Notes under the pieces: model-generated | What the model was told of the DNA's origin: nothing | Database searches by the model: none | Seen by the model: the letters and a program-made list of their open reading frames with translations, nothing else | Shown: positions 1 to 8,213 of the stretch, in pieces | Position numbering within the stretch: position 1 is the first letter of the stretch | Layout of the letters: every line of letters starts with the position of its first letter | Translations under genes and position numbers: made by a program | Source: Steroidobacteraceae bacterium | Lineage (GTDB): Bacteria; Pseudomonadota; Gammaproteobacteria; Steroidobacterales; Steroidobacteraceae | DNA: 34,470 nt | Reading direction: 5' to 3' | NCBI GenBank assembly: GCA_025458865.1 | Contig: JALORP010000029.1 | Span: 1-34,470 of the forward strand

Positions 1-1215
1 TCGGCGGCCCCGCGATGCTGCGCGCCGCCGCCAAGAACCATGCGCACGTCGCGGTGCTGACCGACCCTGCCGACTACGCGGCCGCGCTCGAGGAGATCGC
101 AGCGGGCGGCGTGCTGTCTTTCGCGACCCGCCAGCGCCTCGCCGCGAAGGCCTACGCGCACACCGCGCGCTACGACACCATGGTGGCGGAGTACCTCGCC
201 GCGAAAGCGCAGCCGGCGGAAGTGTCCGCCTTCCCGCCCGCGCTGCACCTCGGCTTCGTGAAGCGGCTCGACCTGCGCTACGGGGAGAACCCGCACCAGC
301 GCGCGCGGGGAGAACCCGCACCAGCGCGCGGCTTTCTACGCCGACGCCACGCCGCGGGCCGCGAGCGTGGCGAGCGCGCGCCAGCGGCAGGGCAAGGAAC
401 TGTCCTACAACAACATCGCCGACGCGGACACGGCCTATGAGTGCGTGCGCCAGTTCGACGTGCCCGCCTGCGTGATCGTCAAGCACGCCAATCCCTGCGG
501 CGTCGCCGTGGGCGCCACGCCCCTCGAGGCCTACGACCGCGCGCACCGCACCGACCCGACCTCGGCCTTCGGCGGCATCATCGCCTTCAACCGCCCGCTC
601 GACGCTGCGGCGGCGACGGAGATCATGCGCCGCCAGTTCGTCGAGGTGATCGTCGCGCCGTCGGTGGACGACGCCGCGCTCGAGGTCACGCGCGCCAAGC
701 AGAACGTGCGCGTGCTCGAGACGGGCACCGACGACCCGGGCACGGGTCCCGGGCTCGAGCTCAGGACCGTCGCCGGCGGCCTGCTGGCTCAGACGCGCGA
801 CGAGGGCATGGTGGCACTGGACGACCTGAAGGTCGTCACGCGGCGCGTCCCGACCGACGCCGAGATGGCCGATCTGGCCTTCGCCTGGCGGGTGTGCAAG
901 TTCGTGAAGTCGAACGCCATCGTGTACGCGCGCGACGGGCAGACGCTCGGCGTCGGCGCCGGGCAGATGAGCCGCGTCGTGTCGAGCCGCATCGCCGCCA
1001 TGAAGGCGCGCGAGGAAGGCCTCGCGGTCGAAGGCGCCGTGATGGCCTCGGACGCGTTCTTCCCGTTCCGCGACGGCCTCGACGTCGCGGCGGGCTTCGG
1101 CATCCGCGCGGTCATCCAGCCCGGGGGCTCCATGCGCGACGCGGAAGTGATCGGGGCGGCCGACGAGCACGGGATGGCGATGGTCTTCACCGGCATGCGC
1201 CACTTCAGGCACTGA
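1..1215 (+). pseudogene. purH: purH, AICAR transformylase/IMP cyclohydrolase; 5' part outside window, frameshifted
   Basis: Bifunctional enzyme for the last two steps of IMP synthesis (AICAR formylation, then ring closure). The window opens inside the IMP cyclohydrolase domain: GGPAMLRAAAKNH (from position 3) matches the family's IGGPxMxRxAAKNH motif, so roughly the first 115 codons lie upstream. The transformylase domain follows with [11 protein letters not shown] (position 481 on), [22 protein letters not shown] and the C-terminal FTGMRHFRH before TGA at 1213-1215. The reading frame is 3 before about position 305 and 1 after it, because a perfect 25-bp tandem duplication (281-330) shifts the frame by one base. 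Removing one copy restores [13 protein letters not shown], the expected family sequence. As written the gene would give a truncated protein. Because purH is needed for purine synthesis and the sequence on both sides is intact, an assembly or sequencing error is as likely as a real mutation. purD follows after 2 bases. Confidence 0.9.
281..330. repeat. 25-bp perfect tandem duplication inside purH
   Basis: Positions 281-305 and 306-330 are identical; each starts with cggggagaacccg and ends with ccagcgcgcg. One copy encodes the conserved YGENPHQRA segment of PurH. The extra 25 bases (not a multiple of three) cause the frameshift in purH. Confidence 0.95.
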
Positions 1216-1217
1216 AC

Positions 1218-2507
1218 ATGAAAGTACTGGTCATCGGCGGCGGCGGACGGGAGCACGCGCTGGCCTGGAAGCTCGCGCAGTCGCCGCGCGTGGACGAGGT
1301 GCTGGTCGCGCCCGGCAACGCCGGCACCGCGCTCGAGCCGCGCTGCCGCAACGTGGACGTGGCGGCCGACGACGTCGACTCGCTGGTGGCCCTGGCCCGG
1401 CGCGAGGGCGTGGCGCTCACCGTCGTGGGCCCCGAGGCGCCGCTGGTGCTGGGCGTGGTGGACGCCTTCGCGGCAGCCGGCCTGCGCTGCTTCGGGCCGC
1501 GCAAGGCCGCCGCGCAGCTCGAGGGCAGCAAGGCCTTCACCAAGGAGTTCCTGGCGCGCCACGGCATCCCGACGGCGGCCTACGCGAAATTCACCTGGGC
1601 CACGTTCGATCCGGCCTGGGTGCGCGCGCAGCGCCCGCCCATCGTGGTCAAGGCCGACGGGCTCGCCGCCGGCAAGGGCGTGGTCATAGCGCAGTCGGCC
1701 GACGAGGCGATCGCGACCATCGAGGCCATGTTCGCCGGCAGCCTCGGCAGCGCTGGCGAGACCGTGGTGGTCGAGGAGTTCCTCGAGGGCGAGGAAGCGA
1801 GCTTCATCGTCATGGTGGACGGCGAGCACGTGCTGCCGCTCGCCACCTCGCAGGACCACAAGCGCATCGGCGACGGCGACACCGGCCCGAACACCGGCGG
1901 CATGGGCGCCTACTCGCCGGCCCCGGTCGTCACGCCCGCGGTGCACGAGCGCGCCATGCGCGAGGTGATCTGGCCCACGGTGCGCGGGCTCGCGGCCGAG
2001 GGCACGCCCTACACGGGCTTCCTGTACGCCGGCCTGATGGTCGCGGCGGACGGCACGCCCAACGTGCTCGAGTTCAACTGCCGCTTCGGCGACCCCGAAA
2101 CCCAGCCGATCATGTCGCGCCTGGCGTCGGACCTCGTGGAGCTGTGTGAGGCGGCGCTCGACGGGCGCCTCGACCAGGTGGCGGCCGAGTGGGACCCGCG
2201 CGCGGCAGTCGGCGTCGTTCTCGCCGCCGGCGGTTATCCCGACACGCCGCGAAAGGGCGACGTGATCCACGGGCTCGAGGCGGCCGCCACCCTGCCTGGC
2301 AAGGTGTTCCACGCCGGGACCAGCCTCGACGCCGAGGGTCGGGTCGTCACGAGCGGCGGGCGCGTGCTGTGCGCGGTCGGCCTCGGCGGCACGGTCGCGG
2401 CCGCTCAATCCCAGGCCTACGCGCTGGCACGGCAGATCTGCTGGGACGGCCTGCAGTACCGCCGCGACATTGGCTGGCGCGCCGTCGCGCGCGAGGGTGG
2501 CGCGTAG
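1218..2507 (+). CDS. purD: Phosphoribosylamine-glycine ligase (GAR synthetase)
   Basis: Ligates glycine to phosphoribosylamine using ATP, the second step of de novo purine synthesis, in the cytoplasm. The 429-residue product is the usual family length. It starts MKVLVIGGGGREHALAWKL, the family's N-terminal nucleotide-binding-like motif. The ATP-grasp domain follows (KADGLAAGKGVV, VVEEFLEGEEASF, TGGMGAYSPAP, NVLEFNCRFGDPETQ) and then the C-terminal domain with GVVLAAGGYPDTP. The ATG at 1218 lies 2 bases after the purH stop, so the two are co-transcribed; purH-purD is a common proteobacterial pair. The protein shows no defect, in contrast to the broken purH. Confidence 0.97.
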   Translation: MKVLVIGGGGREHALAWKLAQSPRVDEVLVAPGNAGTALEPRCRNVDVAADDVDSLVALARREGVALTVVGPEAPLVLGVVDAFAAAGLRCFGPRKAAAQLEGSKAFTKEFLARHGIPTAAYAKFTWATFDPAWVRAQRPPIVVKADGLAAGKGVVIAQSADEAIATIEAMFAGSLGSAGETVVVEEFLEGEEASFIVMVDGEHVLPLATSQDHKRIGDGDTGPNTGGMGAYSPAPVVTPAVHERAMREVIWPTVRGLAAEGTPYTGFLYAGLMVAADGTPNVLEFNCRFGDPETQPIMSRLASDLVELCEAALDGRLDQVAAEWDPRAAVGVVLAAGGYPDTPRKGDVIHGLEAAATLPGKVFHAGTSLDAEGRVVTSGGRVLCAVGLGGTVAAAQSQAYALARQICWDGLQYRRDIGWRAVAREGGA

Positions 2508-2543
2508 CCCTTTGCGCCGGGCTTCGGCTATCCTTGCGCCCAC

Positions 2544-2828
2544 ATGAGCAGGATCAGCATCCGGCGCCCGCACAAGCTCGGCCATGCCGAGCTGCGCTCG
2601 CGCGTGAGCCACCTCGCGGAGCGCCTCAGCGAGAAGTACGGTGCTGACTGCACCTGGGACGGTGACGTCGTCCACATCGACCATTCGAACGTCACCGGCA
2701 CGGTCACGGTCAGCAAGTCCGAGATCGTGATCGACGCGAAGCTCGGTTTCTTCCTGGGCATGTTCAGCCACCGTGTCGAGGAGGAGATCACGAAGATCCT
2801 CGACGAGGAGCTCGGGCGGAAGATCTAG
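2544..2828 (+). CDS. Polyhydroxyalkanoic acid system family protein
   Basis: Small 94-residue protein with the typical features of the PHA_gran_rgn family (polyhydroxyalkanoic acid system protein): an N-terminal IRRPHKLGHAELRSRVSHLAERL helix, a middle DGDVVHIDHSNVTGTVTVSKSEIVIDA-type beta segment, and a C-terminal LGFFLGMFSHRVEEEITKIL segment. Family members occur beside PHA synthesis or degradation genes in some genomes, but their role is not settled and no PHA gene lies in this window. No Shine-Dalgarno sequence precedes the ATG; a TATCCT at 2529-2534 ends only 9 bases before the start, so a leaderless or nearly leaderless transcript is possible. It follows purD by 36 bases. Its TAG shares the tetranucleotide ctag at 2825-2828 with the stop of the converging glycosylase gene. 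Confidence 0.85.
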   Translation: MSRISIRRPHKLGHAELRSRVSHLAERLSEKYGADCTWDGDVVHIDHSNVTGTVTVSKSEIVIDAKLGFFLGMFSHRVEEEITKILDEELGRKI

Positions 2829-3436
2829 AGTCTTCCCTCGCGGTGCAGGTCCACCGCCCGCCACAGGTACCAGGCAGCCGTGGAGCGGTGCGGCGCCCAG
2901 CGCTCGCCGAAGGCGGCGAGGCGCTTCGGCGCCGGCAGCTCGCGCTTGCGGTAGGCGATCCGGAAGCCGTTCCTGACGCCGTAGTCGTCCACCGGCAATA
3001 CGTCCGGCCGGCCGAGCGTGAAGATCAGGAACATCTCGACCGTCCAGCGTCCGACGCCCCGGACCTCGGTCAGGCGCTCGACGATCGCATCGTCCGGGAG
3101 GCGGGCGAGCTTCGCGCGCGGCGGCACCGTGCCGTCGAGCGTCTTGGCGGCCAGGTCGCGCAGGGCCGCGGCCTTGGCCCGCGAGAAGCCCACCGCGCGC
3201 AGCGCCTCGTCCGGCGTATCGAGCAGTTCCTCGGGGGCCGGCAGGCGGCCGTGCGGGTACAGGGCGCGGAAGCGGCCGAGGATCGTGGCCGCGGCCTTTC
3301 CGGTGAGCTGCTGGTGGGCGATGGCGCTCGCCAGCGCCTCGTAGGGCGAGCGCCGGCGCTCGGACTTGAGCGCGCAGGGCCCGGCGGCGCGTGCGAGCGC
3401 CGCCATGACGGGGTCGTCGAAGGGGACCGTCCCCAC
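2825..3436 (-). CDS. DNA-3-methyladenine glycosylase 2 family protein (AlkA-like)
   Basis: Removes alkylated bases from DNA in base-excision repair. The 203-residue product carries the HhH-GPD signature: SAIAHQQLTGKAA near residue 40, then the helix-hairpin-helix LTEVRGVGRWTVEMFL at about 122-137, followed by LPVDDYGVR, where Asp151 is the expected catalytic aspartate. It lacks the N-terminal TBP-like domain of E. coli AlkA, as in the short AlkA-like form widespread in bacteria. I chose the GTG at 3436 because GGAG lies 5 bases upstream; reading further upstream in the same frame only translates the end of rho out of frame. ATG at 3406 is an alternative. The gene follows rho by 20 bases, so it is probably the last gene of the trxA-rho transcript. 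Confidence 0.88.
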   Translation of the reverse strand: MGTVPFDDPVMAALARAAGPCALKSERRRSPYEALASAIAHQQLTGKAAATILGRFRALYPHGRLPAPEELLDTPDEALRAVGFSRAKAAALRDLAAKTLDGTVPPRAKLARLPDDAIVERLTEVRGVGRWTVEMFLIFTLGRPDVLPVDDYGVRNGFRIAYRKRELPAPKRLAAFGERWAPHRSTAAWYLWRAVDLHREGRL

Positions 3437-3456
3437 GTCCGCTCCGGGGGCAGTCC

Positions 3457-4914
3457 CTAGCCGCGCTTCATCGCGTCGAAGAAGTCGGCGTTGACCTTGG
3501 TGTCCTTCATCTTGCCGATGAGGAACTCGATCGCGGCGAGCTCGTCCATCGGGTGGAGGAGCTTGCGCAGGATCCACATCTTGGCGAGCTCGTCCGGGGC
3601 CGTGATCAGCTCCTCGCGGCGGGTGCCCGAGCGGTTGATGTTGAGCGCCGGGAACACGCGCTTCTCGGCGATCCTCCGGTCGAGGTGGATCTCGGAGTTG
3701 CCGGTGCCCTTGAACTCCTCGTAGATCACGTCGTCCATGCGCGAGCCGGTGTCGATCAGCGCGGTCGCGATGATGGTGAGCGAGCCGCCCTCCTCCACGT
3801 TGCGCGCCGCGCCGAAGAAGCGCTTCGGGCGCTGCAGGGCGTTGGCGTCCACGCCGCCGGTGAGCACCTTGCCGGAGCTCGGCACGACCGTGTTGTAGGC
3901 GCGGGCCAGGCGCGTGATGGAGTCGAGCAGGATCACCACGTCGCGCTTGTGCTCGACGAGGCGCTTGGCCTTCTCGATGACCATCTCGGCCACCTGGACG
4001 TGGCGGCTCGCCGGCTCGTCGAAGGTGCTCGCGACGACCTCGCCCTTCACGGTGCGGGCCATCTCGGTGACTTCCTCGGGCCGCTCGTCGATGAGCAGCA
4101 CGATGAGGTACACGTCCGGGTGGTTGCCGACGATCGAGGTGGCGATGTTCTGCAGAAGCATCGTCTTGCCGGCCTTCGGCGGGGAGACGATCAGGCCGCG
4201 CTGGCCCTTGCCGATCGGCGCCGTGAGGTCGATCACGCGGGCGGTCATGTCCTCGGTCGAGCCGTTGCCGCGCTCGAGCTTGAGCCGCTTGGTCGGGTGC
4301 AGCGGCGTCAGGTTCTCGAACAGCATCTTGTGCCGCGCGCTCTCCGGCGAGTCGAAGTTGATCTCGCCGACCTTGAGCAGCGCGAAGTAGCGCTCGCCGT
4401 CCTTCGGGGGACGGATCAGCCCGGAGATCGAGTCACCCGTGCGCAGGTTGAAACGGCGGATCTGGCTCGGGCTGACGTAGATGTCGTCCGGGCCCGCGAG
4501 GTAGGAGCCCTCGGCGTTCCTGAGGAAGCCGAAGCCGTCCTGCAGGATCTCGAGCACGCCGTCGCCGTAGATGTGCTCGCCGCCGCGCGCGTGCGCCTTC
4601 AGGATCGAGAAGATCACGTCCTGCTTGCGCTGGCGGGCGATGTTCTCGATGCCCATCGACTCGGCCATCTGAACCAGCTGGTAGATGGGCTTGGTCTTGA
4701 GCTCGGTGAGGTTCATGGACCGCCGCGAGGCGGCCAGTTCCTCGGGGGAGATGATGTCGAGTTCGCCGCCCTCGACGAAGTCGTCCTGCGGCAGGCCTTC
4801 CTGCTGCTGGCGGTTGCCGCGATTGCCGTGCCGGCCCTTCTGCCGGTTGCCGCCGCCGCCGCCGCCGCGCTCGCCACCGCCGCCGCGAGCCTGGTTGCCG
4901 AGATAGCCCCTCAC
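3457..4914 (-). CDS. rho: Transcription termination factor Rho with RG-rich N-terminal extension
   Basis: Hexameric RNA-dependent ATPase that terminates transcription. The conserved part starts at [10 protein letters not shown] (ATG at 4716) and is 419 residues, the standard Rho length. It has the RNA-binding cold-shock-like domain ([16 protein letters not shown]), Walker [12 protein letters not shown], Walker [17 protein letters not shown] and the Q-loop region [20 protein letters not shown]. The frame stays open upstream and begins naturally at GTG 4914-4912, which overlaps the trxA stop as GTGA. That adds 66 residues: a Gly/Arg/Asn/Gln-rich stretch and then an acidic [10 protein letters not shown] segment leading directly into MNLTELK. 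The smooth run into the core and the coupled start make the 485-residue form more likely, but no clear Shine-Dalgarno sequence supports GTG 4914, so the ATG at 4716 remains possible. Confidence 0.95.
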   Translation of the reverse strand: MRGYLGNQARGGGGERGGGGGGNRQKGRHGNRGNRQQQEGLPQDDFVEGGELDIISPEELAASRRSMNLTELKTKPIYQLVQMAESMGIENIARQRKQDVIFSILKAHARGGEHIYGDGVLEILQDGFGFLRNAEGSYLAGPDDIYVSPSQIRRFNLRTGDSISGLIRPPKDGERYFALLKVGEINFDSPESARHKMLFENLTPLHPTKRLKLERGNGSTEDMTARVIDLTAPIGKGQRGLIVSPPKAGKTMLLQNIATSIVGNHPDVYLIVLLIDERPEEVTEMARTVKGEVVASTFDEPASRHVQVAEMVIEKAKRLVEHKRDVVILLDSITRLARAYNTVVPSSGKVLTGGVDANALQRPKRFFGAARNVEEGGSLTIIATALIDTGSRMDDVIYEEFKGTGNSEIHLDRRIAEKRVFPALNINRSGTRREELITAPDELAKMWILRKLLHPMDELAAIEFLIGKMKDTKVNADFFDAMKRG

Positions 4915-5240
4915 AGGTGCTGGTCCAGCAGGGCCGCGAGCTTCGACTTGGCCACGAGGCCGACCTGCTGGGCCTCGGGCGTCCCGTTCTTGAACAGGAT
5001 CAGGGTCGGGATGCCGCGCACGCCGTACTTGAGCGGCGTCTGGCGGTTCTCGTCGATGTTCAGCTTCGCGATCTTCACGCGGCCGCCGTATTCGGAGGCG
5101 ATCTCGTCGAGGATCGGAGCGATGGCCTTGCAGGGACCGCACCACTCGGCCCAGAAGTCGAGCAGCACGGGGACATCGGATTTGAGGACGTCCTGCTCGA
5201 AGCTGACGTCGGACGTATGCAGGATGCTGTTGCCGCTCAC
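4911..5240 (-). CDS. trxA: Thioredoxin
   Basis: Cytoplasmic dithiol oxidoreductase of 109 residues. The active site [11 protein letters not shown] has Cys34 and Cys37; the cis-proline loop [12 protein letters not shown] and the end LAALLDQHL are typical of TrxA. The start is a GTG at 5240 with an excellent Shine-Dalgarno sequence (GGAGGAA, 6 bases upstream). Its TGA is embedded in the GTGA that forms the proposed rho start, so rho translation is probably coupled. The trxA-rho order, divergent from rhlB, is the same arrangement as in E. coli and supports a gammaproteobacterial origin. Confidence 0.97.
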   Translation of the reverse strand: MSGNSILHTSDVSFEQDVLKSDVPVLLDFWAEWCGPCKAIAPILDEIASEYGGRVKIAKLNIDENRQTPLKYGVRGIPTLILFKNGTPEAQQVGLVAKSKLAALLDQHL

Positions 5241-5531
5241 GCGGAGTTCCTCCCGTTCAGAGGTGGGAAATGGGGCTGGATGATCGGGTCACACCGCTCA
5301 TGCACGCAGGTGTCGAGTGACGAGCACGCGCCTGATGCGGCACAATATTGTCTTGGCGCTCGACCTAAGGCTTGCCTGGTCCAGGGTGCCGGTCCGTCCG
5401 GTGGCCCTGTTGCACCACCTCGGCTGCGCCGGCTCTCTAGGGATGTACGCGGGGATCCCGCGAAACTTAGGTTGCTTTGTAGCCGGTCGCGCCGCAGATT
5501 TCAAGATGTAACGTCCCAAGAAAGAGAAACA
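5241..5531. promoter_or_regulatory. Divergent control region between trxA-rho and rhlB
   Basis: These 291 bases hold no credible gene and must contain the promoters of both operons. It is noticeably less GC-rich than its surroundings in two places. One is a perfect 10-bp palindrome, acaatattgt, at 5342-5351, which could be an operator or part of a -10 element for either strand. The other is a possible rhlB promoter: TTGCTT at 5472-5477, a 17-base spacer and CAGATT at 5495-5500. The -10 match is poor, so the assignment is tentative. Confidence 0.5.
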
Positions 5532-7082
5532 GTGAGCGAACAACCACTCCCCGAGCTTTCATTCACCAGCCTGCTGCTGCCCGAGCCGCTCGCCCGCGGC
5601 ATCGCCGACGCCGGGTTCGAGCGCTGCACCCCGATCCAGGCCCAGTCGCTGCCGCGCGCGCTCGCGGGCTTCGACGTCGCGGGCCAGGCACAGACGGGCA
5701 CCGGAAAGACCGCGGCCTTCCTGGTGGCGCTGTACTCGCACCTGCTGCGCCATCCGCCCGCCGCCGACCGGCCCGTGAACTCGCCGCGCGCGCTGATTCT
5801 CGCGCCCACGCGCGAGCTCGCCGTGCAGATCCACCGCGATGCCGAGATCCTCGGCCAGTACACGGGCCTGTCTCTCGGCCTCGCCTACGGCGGCGTGGAC
5901 TACGACAAGCAGCGCCGGCAGCTCGAGGCGGGCGTGGACGTCCTGATCGGCACGCCGGGCCGGATCATCGACTACTTCAAGCAGCGCGTGTTCGACCTGC
6001 GCCATGCGCAGGTGATGGTGCTCGACGAGGCGGACCGCATGTTCGACCTCGGCTTCATCAAGGACATCCGCTACCTGCTGCGCCGCCTGCCGCCGCCGGA
6101 CCAGCGCCTCAACCTGCTGTTTTCGGCCACGCTGGCCCAGCGCGTGCTCGAGCTGGCCTACGAGCACATGAACGACCCTGAGCTGATCCGGATCGAGCCG
6201 GAGCGGGTCACCGCCGACCGCGTCAGCCAGGTCATCTACTACCCCTCCATGGAGGAGAAGGCGCCGCTCCTCGTGTACCTGCTGCGCAGCATGGAGGCTA
6301 CACGCACGATGGTGTTCATCAACACCAAGCGCATGGCCGAGCGCCTCGAGCGGCTGCTGAGGGCCAACGATATCTCGGCGGCCGCCATGTCCGGCGACGT
6401 GCCGCAGCGCAAGCGCCTGCGCATGCTGCGCGAGTTCCACGAGGGCCGCCTCGCGGTGCTGGTGGCGACCGACGTCGCCGCCCGCGGCCTGCACATCCCG
6501 GAGGTCTCGCACGTCTTCAACTTCGACCTGCCGCAGGATCCGCAGGACTACGTGCACCGCATCGGCCGCACCGCGCGCGCCGGCGCCACGGGCGTCGCGG
6601 TGAGCTTCGGCTGCGAGGAATACGTGCAGTCCCTGCCGGACATCGAGAGCTTCATCGGCCAGCGCATCCCGGTCGCGCAGGTGGATCCGACGGCCCTGCC
6701 GGAGCTCAAGCCGGCCTGGCTCGCGCCCAAGTCCTTCGGCGATGAGGAAGGCGACGGCGAGGTCCGGCCGTGGGAGCGCAAGGAAGCCGGGCCGCGACAT
6801 GGTGGCCCCTCGCGCGGCGGCCCTTCGCGCGGCGGCCCCTCGCGCGGAGGCCCCTCGCGCGGCGGCCGACCGGGCCCCCGCCCACCGGGCGACGCGCCGC
6901 AGGGCGCCCCACAGCCGTCACCGGCTGCCGCGGCTCCCGCGGCCGTTTATCCGGCCGGCGCTCCTGCGCCGTCCGGCGAGTCCCCAGAGGGCGCTGCGCC
7001 GAAGCGCCGGCGCCGGCGCCGGCGCCACGGCCCGCGTGGCCCGGGCGACCCGGGCCCGGCTTCACCCGCCGGCGACGCCTGA
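5532..7082 (+). CDS. rhlB: ATP-dependent RNA helicase RhlB with RG/P-rich C-terminal tail
   Basis: DEAD-box helicase that in E. coli unwinds structured RNA for the RNase E degradosome. Motifs in order: Q-motif [13 protein letters not shown] (32-44), Walker A AQTGTGKT (53-60), [22 protein letters not shown] at 165-168, [18 protein letters not shown] and [28 protein letters not shown] and [16 protein letters not shown] follow RhlB rather than other DEAD-box subfamilies. The GTG at 5532 follows a purine-rich AAGAAAGAGAAACA. The 516-residue protein is about 95 longer than E. coli RhlB; the extra part is a low-complexity tail with four GGPSR repeats, Pro/Ala-rich sequence and a run of seven arginines. 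The divergence from trxA-rho agrees with E. coli synteny. cysQ starts 16 bases downstream. Confidence 0.95.
   Translation: MSEQPLPELSFTSLLLPEPLARGIADAGFERCTPIQAQSLPRALAGFDVAGQAQTGTGKTAAFLVALYSHLLRHPPAADRPVNSPRALILAPTRELAVQIHRDAEILGQYTGLSLGLAYGGVDYDKQRRQLEAGVDVLIGTPGRIIDYFKQRVFDLRHAQVMVLDEADRMFDLGFIKDIRYLLRRLPPPDQRLNLLFSATLAQRVLELAYEHMNDPELIRIEPERVTADRVSQVIYYPSMEEKAPLLVYLLRSMEATRTMVFINTKRMAERLERLLRANDISAAAMSGDVPQRKRLRMLREFHEGRLAVLVATDVAARGLHIPEVSHVFNFDLPQDPQDYVHRIGRTARAGATGVAVSFGCEEYVQSLPDIESFIGQRIPVAQVDPTALPELKPAWLAPKSFGDEEGDGEVRPWERKEAGPRHGGPSRGGPSRGGPSRGGPSRGGRPGPRPPGDAPQGAPQPSPAAAAPAAVYPAGAPAPSGESPEGAAPKRRRRRRRHGPRGPGDPGPASPAGDA
6801..6860 (+). repeat. Four tandem 15-bp units in the rhlB tail
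   Basis: Four consecutive 15-bp units of the form ggYggcccYtcgcgc (third base of the first codon varies), each encoding Gly-Gly-Pro-Ser-Arg in frame. The differences are at third codon positions, which indicates selection on the peptide or an older expansion. A partial fifth unit follows. Confidence 0.9.
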
Positions 7083-7098
7083 CCTGCATGCCGACGCC

Positions 7099-7902
7099 GT
7101 GATCCCGGATCCGCACCGGCTCCTGCTCGACGTGGTCGGGCTCGCCCGCGAGGCCGGCCGCGCGATCCTCGGCGTGTACGCCCAGGCCTTCGCCGTGCAG
7201 GAGAAGGCCGACAGCTCGCCGCTGACGGAGGCCGACCTCGCCGCCGAGCGCATCCTCGCCGCGGGCCTGCGGCGCCTCGCGCCGGAAGTGCCGATCCTGT
7301 CCGAGGAGTCGGAGTCGGTGCCCTGGGCCACGCGCGCGGCCTGGGACTGGCTCTGGGTCGTCGACCCGCTCGACGGCACCCGCGAGTTCGTCCAGCGCAA
7401 CGGCGAGTTCACCGTGAACATCGCCCTCGTGCACGGCCACCGGCCCGTGCTCGGGGTCGTGCACGCACCGGTGCTCCAGGCCGACTACTACGCCTGCGAA
7501 GGCTACGGCGCGTTCCGCAGCGACGCGGGCGCGCCCGCGCGCCCCATTCGCGTGCGCACGCCGGCGATGCGGCCCGTGCGCGTCGTCGGCAGCCGCTCGC
7601 ATCGCGGCGACTCGCTGGACGGGTTTATCGACCGCGTCGGTCCGCACGAGCTGGTCGCCATCGGCAGCTCCCTCAAGTTCTGCCTCGTCGCCGAGGGCGA
7701 GGCCGACGTCTACCCGCGGCTCGGGCCGACCTCGGAGTGGGACACGGCCGCGGGGCACTGCGTGCTGGAGCAGGCCGGCGGGCACGTGCTGGACCTCGAC
7801 GGCCACCCGCTCGCCTACAACGCGCGCCCGGCGCTGCTCAATCCGCACTTCGTCGCCTACGGCGACGACGCCGTGGACTGGCGCCGGCTGCTCCTGGCAT
7901 GA
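7099..7902 (+). CDS. cysQ: 3'(2'),5'-bisphosphate nucleotidase CysQ
   Basis: Hydrolyses 3'-phosphoadenosine 5'-phosphate (pAp) to AMP, clearing the by-product of sulfate assimilation and of phosphopantetheine transfer. The 267-residue inositol-monophosphatase-fold protein has the metal-binding SEESES (Glu69/Glu70), DPLDGTREF (Asp89, Asp92) and, near the C-terminus, SEWDTAAGH (Asp215). SSLKFCLVAEGEADVYPR is the CysQ-specific sequence. In-frame ATG codons are absent near the N-terminus, so the GTG at 7099, 16 bases after the rhlB stop, is the best start; the ribosome-binding site is weak. Its TGA overlaps the next ATG (ATGA at 7899-7902). Confidence 0.93.
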   Translation: MIPDPHRLLLDVVGLAREAGRAILGVYAQAFAVQEKADSSPLTEADLAAERILAAGLRRLAPEVPILSEESESVPWATRAAWDWLWVVDPLDGTREFVQRNGEFTVNIALVHGHRPVLGVVHAPVLQADYYACEGYGAFRSDAGAPARPIRVRTPAMRPVRVVGSRSHRGDSLDGFIDRVGPHELVAIGSSLKFCLVAEGEADVYPRLGPTSEWDTAAGHCVLEQAGGHVLDLDGHPLAYNARPALLNPHFVAYGDDAVDWRRLLLA

Positions 7903-8213
7903 CCTGGCTCGAGTTCCTGGGCATCGTCGCCCTCGTCCTGCTGGGCTGGGCCTGGTACGCCAGCCTGCGCGCCCGCGAGCTCGCCAACCGCATCGCCACC
8001 GACACCTGCGCCCATGCGGGCGTGCAGCTGCTGGACGGCACCGTCTCGGTGCTGCGCGTCGCGGTCGCTCGCGGCACGGGCGGCACGCTGGTGCTGCGGC
8101 GCACCTACGTCTTCGACTACTCCGAGGACGGCGCGAGCCGGCGGCGCGGCTTCGTCGTCCTGACCGGCCTCGAGCTGGACAGCGTGGGGCTCGGGCCGAG
8201 GGCCGTGACGTGA
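7899..8213 (+). CDS. DUF3301 domain-containing membrane-anchored protein
   Basis: A 104-residue protein of the DUF3301 family. One hydrophobic segment (about residues 4-21, FLGIVALVLLGWAWYASL) is followed by a small soluble domain with Cys36, LLDGTVSVLRVAV and a C-terminal beta-rich part. An N-terminal anchor with the domain in the cytoplasm or periplasm is equally possible from the sequence. The start overlaps the cysQ stop (ATGA) and its stop overlaps the start of the PHP gene (GTGA), so the three are almost certainly translated in a coupled way. No biochemical function is known to me. Confidence 0.85.
   Translation: MTWLEFLGIVALVLLGWAWYASLRARELANRIATDTCAHAGVQLLDGTVSVLRVAVARGTGGTLVLRRTYVFDYSEDGASRRRGFVVLTGLELDSVGLGPRAVT

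Noticed and set aside
789..2864. 691-codon open frame on the minus strand
   Set aside because: It crosses purH, purD and the PHA-system gene in antisense; composition and lack of motifs mark it as a shadow.
6801..6860. Short repeats that could suggest a CRISPR or other array
   Set aside because: The units are 15 bp, directly adjacent without spacers and in frame, encoding GGPSR in RhlB.
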